Positions 27,901 to 39,900 of a stretch of DNA of 64,000 nucleotides are shown here, in pieces. How positions within the stretch are numbered: the first letter of the stretch is position 1; each line of letters opens with the position of its first letter. A model generated the notes under the pieces. That model saw only the letters and a program-made list of their open reading frames with translations. It had not been told where the DNA came from and made no database searches. The DNA is taken from NCBI GenBank assembly GCA_946894095.1, contig OX335641.1:18060501-18124500 (forward strand). The letters are read 5' to 3'. The position numbers and the translations under genes were made by a program. Source of the stretch: Incurvaria masculella. Its lineage: Eukaryota > Arthropoda > Insecta > Lepidoptera > Incurvariidae.

Positions 27901-30900
27901 AAGTCTTTGTAATCTCAGATAATCTTGTCGGGGTCGGACTAAACTGGTTGTATGCTTAGTCCGGTGCAATTCTAGTACAGTACGTAAGTTTTGACAGGTT
28001 AGTTCTGAATAAGACTGTAAAGGTTTTTAAAATAAGAGTACCTTATCTCGAGTACGTGAAATATTTACTAGGTTTTTAAATATAGACTTTTATAACGGCC
28101 CAGGCAAAGAAATAATCAACTTTGACCTAATGATGGCTGAGATACTAAGGGATTTCGAAAGATCGGAGTACCTCATCGTGAAGTTGAGGATGTCAAATAT
28201 GTATTATGGCTTCAAAAATGGTATTGCATAATGCATCAGGCAAAAAAAAACAGGGCTGACGTAATGATCGCTGAGATAATACGGGATCTAATCTAACAAT
28301 GATAGCGCGGCCGTGGGCGCGGCCGCCAGTTTGCGAAGAAATCACGCACACGTGTGCGCACGAGTGTGCGCAGCGCGCACCCCGCGTGTGCCCGACGACC
28401 CAATTCCAAAACATATTCAGTCGTATTCAGAGTAAACCTGTCAAAATTTAGTACGGGATAAGCACCGGATTAACCAAACAAAAACCGGTTTAGTCCGACC
28501 TTAATACGCGTACTAAGCGAATAGAAGGTTATCATGCATATACTACTTTTTAGGGTTCCATACCGAAAGGGTGAAAACGGAACCCTATTACTAAGCCTCA
28601 GCTGTCCGTCCGTCCGTCTGTCACAAAGCTGTTACTCATGAACCGTAATAAGTACGTAGCTGAAATTTTCACAGAGTGAGTATTTAATTTGCCGCTATAA
28701 CAACAAATAAGTAAAATTTAAAGGTAATAAAAAAATACAAATAATATGATTTTTTGGTGTTAAATCATTTACGATGGTACGGAACGCTTTGTGTGCGAGT
28801 CCGACTCGCACTTGGCCGGTTTGTTTACTGTGTATTGGGTGGGCGACTTTTAGTCAGTGATTTTGATTAAATAATTAGATGATTGTAGGTATGTTGTGAA
28901 CCGAGCTCGGGGCGGACTAACTTTACTACGCGTATTAAGGTCGAAGTAAACCGGTTTTTGTATGGTTAGTCCGGTGCTAATCTCGTACCAAGTTTTTACA
29001 GGTTCACAGTGAATACGACTGCAAGGGATTTCGAAAAAGAAGAGTACCTACCTAATCGCGAAGTTTTCTACGTGAAATATTTGCTAAGGTTTCAAATATA
29101 GCCTTTTATAATGACCCAGGCAAAAAAAAAATCAACCCTGACCTAATGATGGCTGAGATTCTAAGAGATTTCGAAAGAGCGGAGTACCTCATCTTGAAAT
29201 TTAGTATGTGAAATATGTACTGTGGATTCAAAAATGGTATTGTATAATGCCTCAGTAAAAGAAAAAATCAGCGCTGATCTAAAGATCGCTGAGATAATAT
29301 GGGATCTAATTTAACCGGATTCCGCCTGGGTGAATATGTCCAAAGCGAATATCGCACCAACGCGCACCGGCCGGCCACGGCGCGGGGGCTCCCTGCCCGC
29401 CGCGCTGTTGCCGCCTCCCGCGGGCGCCGCTCGCCGCCGCCGCCCGCGCCCGCGCTGTTGCCGCCTCGCGCGGACGCCGCGCCCGTGCCGACCCCCGCCG
29501 GCCGCGCCGCCCGCCTGTCTGCGATGACGTCACGGACACGTGCTGCGCTCAACGCGCAATTATAAGTCTCTATGAATCGTTGGTGGTCACTAAGAATCTT
29601 TAGAAATCCCGAAATCATTGGAATGTACCAAAAATGTGTTGGTAGTCCTTAAAAAATCCAGGTAATCTTTGGTAGTCTCTAGGAATCTTTGGTAGTCCTC
29701 AGAAATCTTACGAAATCCCAGTATATTTGAAATCTTCAAGAATCTTTGGTAGTCTTTGGAAATCTTTAGGAATCTCCAAAAATCTTTGGTAGTCTTTGGA
29801 AATCTTTAGGAATCTCCAAGAATCTTTGGTAGTCTTTGGAAATCTTTAGGAATCTCCAGGAATCTTTGGTAGTCTTTGGAAATCTTTAGGAATCTCTAAG
29901 AATCTTTGGTAGTCTTTGGAAATCTTTAGGAATCTCTAAGAATCTTTGGTAGTCTTTGGAAATCTTTAGGAATCTCCAAGAATCGTTGGTAGTCTTTGGA
30001 AATCTTTAGGAATCTCCAGGAATCTTTGGTAGTCTTTGGAAATCTTTAGGAATCTCTAAGAATCTTTGGTAGTCTTTGGAAATCTTTAGGAATCTCTAAG
30101 AATCTTTGGTAGTCTTTGGAAATCTTTAGGAATCTCCAGGAATCTTTGGTAGTCTTTGGAAATCTTTAGGAATCTCTAAGAATCTTTGGTAGTCTTTGGA
30201 AATCTTTAGGAATCTAGAAATCCCAAGGAAATCTTGACTACTGGGAATCTGGTGTACACTTTTTGCTCGAGTGACTAACCCCTCGGGTGGAACCAAACCG
30301 GGAGGGCTTAACCTAACACCTAGTAGGGGGAGGAGACCTACAGTTGTACATGGGGTTTGAACCATGGAACAGCAGCAGACGTTGCATTTTATTTGAGCCG
30401 AGATAAGGATAAGGTAAAATAATATAGGTATATTGCATTCGAAACGTAATGCACTCTTCCAACTCAGAAAGAAAAAGAAAGTGGTGCATCACCAGCGCGA
30501 AGATTTGAACCCCATAAGGCAAATCCTCTAGCCCCTCCTACACCACGAGCCGTATATGTGTATGTCTTACCATTATGCGGCAAAGCATTTAAGGTATTCC
30601 TTAAAAAAATAATCTATAGTACTTCTGATATCTACATATGTGTGTTCACAATAGTACACATATACGAATCAACCTTATTGACTCGGGTTTGAATCACATG
30701 ACAACGGTCGACCTTTCGAACTTTAAACTTTTGTAAACAAATAAATCCAAAAGTGGTTTTATGAATATTACCCGTTCTGAAAACTAGTTCGAGGTTGATA
30801 GACCTATTAGCTCGGACCGGACAAACCTATGACTTGGCACTAACCGGCTTAAATACTATGCATCATAGAGTGAATATGATAATTCGTGATCAACCGTCAA

Positions 30901-33900
30901 ACATTCCTAACCAGTACGGGGGTGGCGAAAAAACTTGCCTATTTCTAAACGAAAACAAGATATAAAAAATCTTTTACTTGAAAATTTAGAAAATCCCGTT
31001 ATATAAGTCAAATTTTTGCATTTTGATTTTGTTATAGTTTTATTTTATTTTTTTACCTATATACTTTTTAGGGTTCCGTACCCAAAGGGTGAAAACGTAA
31101 CCCTATTACTAAGCCTCCGCTGTCCGTCCGTCCGTCCGTCCGTCTGTCCGTCTGTCCGTCTGTCACAGGGCTGTATCTCAGTAACCTTAACAGATAGACA
31201 GCTGAAATTTTCACAGAGTGTGTATTTATTTTGCCGCTATAACAACAAATAGGTAAGTATAGAAATAATTAAAATTAAAGGGGGACCCCCTTTAATTTTA
31301 TACAAAAAACGTGATTTTTTTGTTTACAGTTTTTTTACAATGGTACGGAACCCTTCGTGTGCGAGTCCGACTCGCACTTGGCCGGTTTTTTATTTAGCCT
31401 ACAACTTGTGTTTACCTACTGTTCGGTTTAATTTATCTATTTAATTTTTATTTCAATATGCATTTCATTTCGTGTTCTCTTATGCTAGAATAAAGCAAGT
31501 GTCACGCGCAGACAAACCTCAGGGTTTCGCGCGTACCTATCAACTTGTATTTTGCTAACATAACCATATATGTATCTGTGAAATAAACGCCACATTGTGT
31601 GGCATTTAATTGAAAAAAAAAAAGCGTATAGCGGCAATGTAGCCACTTTTATGTGATAATGACGGTAGCGCAATTCCTGAATTATCGAGTGAAGTAAAAT
31701 CAGAGTATGTTTTGTGCAGGATAAACGACTTTCCCTAGTGTTAAGTAAAGCTTACTTCTTACCGACGTTTCGTCCACCACGTTGCGGACATCATCAGGAT
31801 CGCGGCGCGACCTCAAGGACCTCTGACGCGTCGTCCAGTCAGAAGTCAACTAAAGGTCGTCAGCTGCGGAGATTGTAGCTGTGGGTAGGTTCAGCTAAAG
31901 ATGCGGGTAGTAATACAGCACTTCGTTGGGCGATGAAATTATCTGTGCAAACTATGCTCACGGTGTCAGCATACGTCAGTGTGGGCAGCTGAACCCTTGT
32001 GTTGCCATATTGTGCCAGTACTGGAGACCAAGACGATGATAGCCTCATTCATCTCTGTTGAAATTCGGATGTCTTGAAATCTCAATGGATTCTCGTACCA
32101 AGCGGGGTATATATTGTTTTTCGACAGTGATTGTTTTAGCTTGGTCCAAACGAATCCAATGATTGCTTTCATTGTTCAAGCCAAGTTCACAGATCGCCGA
32201 CTTTTAAAACTCATTAAAACTTATCACTGTACATCCGCAAACATTAAGTTTTATGTCGAACAACCGTAAAAATGTAAATAAACATATTTCCCTTCGCTGT
32301 TTATTATCTAGCGCTCCCTGTGATCAACCATTAGGTATAGTACGAGAGCGGACCGTCGTCAACCCTACGTCATCGAGTAACACCATGGGACCCATTTGTG
32401 GTTGTGCGGATTAGAATAGGCTTCCTAAAAATACTAGGTTGCCTGACCCAAACCTGGAACGTTTTGTGCAGTAGGTAATATTAAATCACTTTTTTGGTAG
32501 AATTTAACGTCATCGAGTAACAACATGAGACCTAGCACAATCGGTAAAGGTCATCAAGAAAAGCTAAAAAAAAGTAGGTTGGCTCGTCCTACCTTGGCAC
32601 GTTCTGAGGTTGACCGGTTTTAAAATTTCGAAAAATAAAAAAAAATACGTCATCGAGTAACAAGATGACAATACTACCATTCGATAGTCCTATGAACATG
32701 ATTCATAAAAAAATTTGGTTGGCTGCCTTCAGCCTGGCACGTTTCCTACGCGGCCATGTTGAACGTCGGATGCGCCCAGTTCCTATATTCAATCAATTGT
32801 TAAATTAATATAATATAACAGTTTTGTGATATGTCTATCTATAAACCGGTGATATTTTTATTGATCTGAACTCACCTTGGATAGGTAAAAAAAACAAAAT
32901 GAAATATTTGTGATATATTGATTGATTGGGTGCAATGGTTGCAAATAATTGAATTTCCACAAATATCTTTCTTCTGTCGCGCAAGATACAACTAAATACA
33001 TCCAATAAATTGTAAATCTCGCATTAGAGCAACTCAAAATATTTTTACCACGCAATAAGAAGTCTGTCACTTTTGAATCTGTTAGCTGTTCTGAGATTCA
33101 AAAAGTAACAGACCTTAAGTCCAAAGGACCGCAAGGTTTATGGAACATATCTACTAATCTGTTAAAGTCCATATGGGGCAGTATTATAGAACCTCTTAGA
33201 ATTGTATTGAAGATGGCAAATTTCCAGACTTATTAAAAATTACTAGGGTAATACCATTGCTTAAAAACGGATCTCATAATGATGTTAAAAATTATCGGCC
33301 TGTGTCCTTACATTCACAGTGTTATTAATTATAATCAATTTCGTAAGTGTAGGTCAACAGGAGATGCCATTGCCTTGGTGTTAATATCTATTTTAACTTC
33401 TCTGGTTAAATCTATGAGCACCTACGGCATTTTGTGTGATGTATCAAAAGCTTTTGACTGTGTAGATCACAAAATACTTCCAGGAAAACTAGAACACTTA
33501 TGGTGTTAGTGAAAATCAATGAGGTATTTGTAAATTATATATGTATATTAAATAGACAACAAAAACGTCTGATGTAGAATCAATCACCATGGGTATACCG
33601 CAGGGCTCAGTTCTAATACCGTGGTTTTATATGTTGTTATAAATGATATTTCAAGCTGCATCGCAACAGATAATGATATGATTTTATTTGCTGATGACAA
33701 ATCATCAATTTGAAAGAATCGTATATCAGAACTACGGGAGTCCTTTATACAAGCTATGAACTCGCTTAAATTATGGTGTGAAGCCTACCTACGTTTAAAT
33801 GACAGTAAAACGAGTTTAATGCACTGGGGACCCAAATACGTAATGTGAATTGTGATGTATTAAATACTGCAAATGATCTATCTTCAGCTATAACTAAAGA

Positions 33901-36900
33901 AATAACCTTACTTGTGATACTTTTGGGATTACCGTGGTCGTTAAATATATTTGAAAAAGGTTACGGCTTTTCACGCGGCGGGAGGAGACATTTGCCGACG
34001 TATCGAGCTGATCGTTCAGCCCGTTGTCAAGGAGGTTGTCCGCCACGTTCGTACGCAGCAGACGACTGACAACTAGACTCGCCGTGGTCGTAAGTCATAG
34101 GTGTGGGTCGAGGTGGTAGCGGAAATGCGGTGGTAGCGCTTCTACGGTCTTCCTAAAATTCACAAAGACGGGAACCCCCTTAGACCAATAGTCAGCCAGA
34201 TAAATGCTCCTACCTACCTCCTCGCTAAACATGTCGCCTCAATATTTCAACCCCTGTCTGGCAAGATGTCGTCCTACGTTAAAGATTCGGCCCATTTTGT
34301 GGAATTGTTGTCTACAGTGAAGTTGGCATGCATGGATCTATTAGTGAGCTTTGACGTCGAGTCGCTGTATGCAGACGTACCAGTCCAAGAGTCCCTCGAC
34401 ATCATCAGAAACTTAGTCATCAGCAACGACATCGACACTGAGTGCGTCAAGCTCCTGCCATATTGTCTCACTAAGACATACTTTCTGTGGAACGGACAAT
34501 ACTACATTCAGCGAGAAGGTGTAGCAATGGGAACACCAGTGACACCAGTGGTGGCAAACCTTTTCATGGAACCGCTGGAACACCGCATATTGCAAACTTC
34601 ACCTCTTAAGTCAATGTTTTGGGTACGGTACGTGGATGACGTGATTTCAATCTGGTCACATGGTCGCCAATCACTCGACGCTTTCATCTCTCATCTTAAT
34701 TAGGTTCACACAAATATAAAATATACAGTAGATTGTGAGAAGGAAGGCACTTTGGCGTTCTTGGAAGTACTTGTTGCTCGACGATTGGATGGAATCCTAA
34801 GCCACACAGTGTACCGCAAGCCGACATACACAAATCGTTGTCTACAAGCTACTTCGCATCATGCTCCGGTGCATTTGGAATCGGTCGCAAGAGCATTGAG
34901 ACTCAGAGCACAGCGGTTGTGTGACAAGGACCATATCTTCACCGAAATGGACCCTGTGCTTTGAGAAAATGGGTACAATTTTCGCAATGTCAGTCAGTCA
35001 GTCAGCGTGTTTGCGCCCACTGCTGGACATACGCCTCTCCAATCCTTCTCCAGTCCTCCCGGCCCTCAGCGTTACGGAACCACTGCTTTCCGCCGACGCA
35101 CTTGATCTCATCTTCCCACCTGGCGAGTGGTCTTCCCACACTCCGTTTGCCTGTTCACGGCCGCCAGTGTAGGACACGGTTACTCCAACGGTCGTCGTCT
35201 CTTCGGCTGACGTAACCAGCCCACTGCCATTTGAGCTTAGCCACCCGGTGTCCAATATCGACTACATTGGTACGTCGGCGGATTGCCTCTTTACGTACCA
35301 TATCCCGTAGCGATATTCCCAGCATGGCTCGCTCCATTGCTCGCTGGGCAACTTTTAACATTTGGACAACGGCGACCATCAGAGTCCACGTTTCGCACCC
35401 GTACGTCATGTCATAACCGGGAGGACGCACTGTTCATGTGTTCGGGTCTTTAAATTTTACGGAAGGTGAGACCTCAGAGCGATTTAAGCTTTCCGAAGGC
35501 AACTCAACCTAGTTGAATCCGTCGCTCAACCTCCAAAGACAGTCCTTGTATACCAAGCCGCAGGATTTGACCGAGATATACGTACTCTTCAACCTGTTCG
35601 ATCACTTCTACGTCGATAACGATTTGTCCTCCCGTCATACCCTCAGTCGCCATGACCATGGTTTTATCCCGGTTCATCTTCAGACCTACCTTTATCGATG
35701 CTTTATAAAGGTCTTCCAGCATAGTTTAAAGCTGAACTCGGGAATTTTACAGAAGAACAATGTGATCGGCGTAGCGAAGATAACTGAGGAAAATATTCAC
35801 TAACGTTGATACCCATGTTGCCCCATTCAAGCGTCTTGAACACATATTCCGATGCGTTTGTGAAGAGCTTGGGTGAGAAAATGTGGGTGAGAAAGTAACG
35901 TAAATATAAGATATAAAAACAGAACAAATGGTATTTTCGATAACTCTGTATCACGATTATTTGAAACCGATTACGGAGTACCTCAAGGCTCAATCATGGC
36001 ACCATTGCTGTTTATTATTTTTATTGATGACATTGCAAAAGACACTATGCTAGTACTTCTCGCGAAAACCATAGTAATTTACGCTGACGACGCAAATGTA
36101 ATTGTTACTGATAAAAGTATTGAAACACTCCTTACAAAAACAACAAAAATAATTGAGGAGTTGGGTAAATGGTTCGCAGCAAATGGGTTAATGTTAAATA
36201 GTGCTAAAACACACTGTGTACATTTTAGGATGAAAAATATTAAACATGAAATGAATGATGAGATGTTTATCGAATATAACGATGAAGTCATAACGTTTGC
36301 AATATCTACTATATTCTTAGGCTTCACGTTGGATCAAAAGTTACGATGGGACAAACACATTCAACGTGTTTGTGATAAATTAACAAAAGCTTGTTATTGC
36401 CTCAGAACCCTGTCTAAATGCTGTGACTTAGATACCCTGAAGAGTGCCTACTTCGGTTATTTATACTCTGTCATGACCAATGGCATTGAGTTCTGGGGTT
36501 CTTCAGGGGAAGCGGTTTCAGTATTTAGACTACAAAAGAAAGCAATTCTGATAAATACACACTCTAAGTGGGACGCACTTGTTTGGTTTAAAAACCTAAA
36601 ATTTCATACTATGATATGTACGTACAAAGAACTATTTTTTATGTGAGAAATTACCCGGAATTATATCCACTTCAATAGTATTAATATGTATAATAAGCTA
36701 CCAAGAGACTTGCGAGAAGAAACTAACATAAGATTTAAAAAGAAGTTAAGTACATGGTTGCTTGACAAAACTTTCTACGATTTAAGTTATTTTAATGTTA
36801 TTGTGTAAAACGACGAATTCACATGATTGGTATCAATATTATAATATGTTATGCAAATTCTTAATATTGTAATGTAATCACTGCGAATAAAAATATTTTG

Positions 36901-39900
36901 ATTTGATATTTTTGATTTTATTTTATTTGAGATCACATCCCCCTGCCTAACGCTTTTACCAAGAGGGATGGGTTGGGTATTTTCATGGAGCCTCACAGTC
37001 ATCGTCGCGGACCGAAACAGAATTCGGAGTACCTCGATGTAGCGAATTCATGCCCCGAGCCCAAGCAAACCACTCGACTCTGATAGGCGTGCGCCGCTCA
37101 CTAGATACTACACCGAGGATCTGCCGGAGATTAGTGTCTATGAGATAAAGGCTGTTTTGAAAGGACTAAAAAAACACAAGGCTCCAGATGAGGACAGGAT
37201 AACGACGGAACTGCTAAAGTCTGGCGGGAGACCCATCTTGAAGGAACTGCAAACACTGTGCAATGCAGTTCTCAAAAAAATAGGGCGAAGTTGAAGAACT
37301 ATCGACCTATCTCAGTTCTAAGCCACGTATACAAGGTCTTTTCATGAGTCATCACGAGTTGGCTGACACAGAGGCTGAATCAGTACCAGCCTCGTGAGCA
37401 AGCTGGGTTCAGGAAAGGATACGGCATAATGGATCACATATTTACTGTGAGACAAGTGGTGCAGAAGTGCGAGGAGTACAACACGCCGCTCTTTGTAGCC
37501 TTCCACTTCTTTTCTAGTCCTTTACGAGAAGGCGTTCGACTCAGTTGAAAAATGGGCTGTCGAAAACTCCCTCCTGAGGTGTAGAATCGACCACCAGGCG
37601 TTCGAGGTACTCCGAAATCTGTATCGGTCCGCGACGATGACTGTGAGGCTTCATTAAAATACCCAACCCATCCCTCTTGCTAAAGGCGTTAGGCAGGGGG
37701 ATGTGATCTCACCCAAGCTCTTCACAAGCGCATCGGAATGTGTTCAAGACGCTTGAATGGGACAACATGGGTATCAACGTTAACGAATATTTTCCTCAGT
37801 CATCTTCGCTTCGCCGATCACATTGTTCTTCTGTCAAAATCCCGAGTTCAGCTTCAAACAATGCTGGAAGACCTTTATAAAGCATCGATAGGTAGGTCTG
37901 AAGATTAACCGGGATAAAACCAAGGTCATGGCGACTGAGGGTATGACGGGAGGACAAATCGTTATCTCGGTCAAATCCTGCGGCTTGGTATACAAGGACT
38001 GTCTTTGCAGGTTGAGCGACGGATTCAACTGGGTTGGGCTGCCTTCGGAAAGCTTACATTCGCTCTGAGGTCTGACCTTTCGCAAAATTTAAAGACCCGA
38101 ACATATGACCAGTGCGTCCTCCCGGTTATGAGTGGGCTGGTCACGTCAGCTGACGAGACTACGACCGTTAGAGTAACTGTGTCCTACACTGGCGGCCGTG
38201 GACAGGCAAACGGAGTGTGGGAAGACCACCCGCCAGGTGGAAAGACGGCATAAAGTGCGTCGGGGAAAGCAGTGGGTCCGTACCGCTGAGGGCCGGAAGG
38301 ACTGGAGAAGGATTGGAGAGGCGTATGTCCCGCAGTGGTCGCAAACACGCTGACGGATTGACTGACTGTTCTCAAACCATTGTACTCTTATTTTTTTGTA
38401 GGTGGTAGCATTTAAAGGTTTAATATTATGTCGTTTTTTTTAGCTGTAAGAATAATAAGGTTTTGTAATTTGTCTCTTTGTTTACAGGTCACTATAGTAG
38501 TTCATGACAGAAATAATAGTACTAATTCTGGATCTAACACTACACGTACACAGGTTTTAAAATGTTTTCTTGTTGCCACTGGAGTGTGCATCGCTTTAAG
38601 GTCCTTTCTTCAACCCCTGTCAGCCCATGCCTACGACATTAGAGGCGCACGCTTTACATTCTGCGACGGAGCTCCTCATTACATAATTCAAATTAGATTG
38701 AATGTTAACCTGATGTAATGAAGAATTTTAATAGTCATAATAAAATAAATCGCCAAAAAGGCACTATTCTTGTATTCACATGATTTTAGGTTAAATATTC
38801 ATGGTTATTTCCATCCTTTAAACATTTAAATGTATATGTTTTCTATAACTAATACATAAATATTTTACAGAGCTTTTCAGGTATTATTTAAACTATACCT
38901 ACGACTTAAGAGCTGTTAATTTAAAATTCCGCTTCGGTTTGGATACGTTGCAACTTGTTTATGATAAAATAAAAGAGATACGTAAATAAAGAAAAGAGAG
39001 TTACGCCAAAGCTTACTAAACTTCCTTAATATGTGAGTGACGATGTGGACATATACTTTTGTATAGACCCGGCAAAAACATATACATTGAAATGTTTAAA
39101 GAATGGAAATATACACTAGAATATTTACCCTAAATTCATGTGAATTAAAGAATAGTAACTTTGAGATACTTCACTTATGGGTTTAAGTTTTGTGGCGATT
39201 TATTTTATTATGTCTATTAAATAATCTTCATTACGTTATGTTTACATTCAATCTGATTAAAATTTTGTAATGACGAGGGCCGTGGCAGAATTTAAAGCGT
39301 GCGCCTCTAATGCCGTAGGCATGGGCTGACTGGAGTTGCGATTCCCTACGTTGAATGATCCATACGGTAGATTCAGAAAGAATATGTATTTGCAACTTCC
39401 GGTTTTTACTCTTCAAGTATGCGGAACTATGTGCATCATAACCTAAAGTTAACTTGAGTTAAACTTAGTTAATAATTAGATACGACAATGCCCTAATATC
39501 ACGCAATCAATCAATACCTATATCACAAATATTTCATTTTGGTTTTTTTTTAACCTATTCAAGATGAGTTCTGATCAATAAAAACATCACTGTTTATAGA
39601 TAGACATATCACAAAACTGTTATATTATATTAATTTAACAATTGATGAACATAAGAACTGGGCGCATCCGACGTTCAACATGGCCGCGTAGGAAACGTGC
39701 CAGGCTGAGGGCAGCCAACCTAATTTTTTTATGAAGCATGTTCATAGGACTATCGAATGGTGGTATTGTCAACTTGTTACTCGATGACGTATTTTTTTTT
39801 ATTTTTCGACATTTTAAAACCGGCCAACCTCAGAACGTGCCAGGGTAGGACGAGCCAACCTACTTTTTTTTAGCTTTTCTTGATGACCTTTACCGATTGT

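Larger units (their letters stand above)
27471..30285. mobile_element. Non-autonomous DNA transposon, 2815 bp, 8-bp target duplication
   Basis: Inserted in a SINE. The flanks are exact 8-bp copies of GGTGGAAC (27463-27470 and 30286-30293), and the SINE reads continuously when the insert is removed. The ends are inverted: 'cgaggggtcactcact' at the left, 'agtgactaacccctcg' with 'ggaatctggtgtacac' inside it at the right. It has no transposase. The interior is built of [14 protein letters not shown], a nested MITE, a GACG element, a ~340-bp direct duplication and GC-rich islands. An 8-bp duplication fits hAT or P-type elements, but the termini are not diagnostic. A shorter relative lies at 46480-46924. 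Confidence 0.85.

Noticed and set aside
29268..29618. Overlapping open frames of 65-116 codons on both strands
   Set aside because: They lie in a GC-rich island where stops are rare. The products are low-complexity Arg/Ala/Pro strings in several frames at once, and the island belongs to a transposon.
29741..30214. Regular 40-bp repeats that might suggest a CRISPR array
   Set aside because: Units are directly adjacent with no unique spacers, and the DNA is eukaryotic. It is a [13 protein letters not shown].
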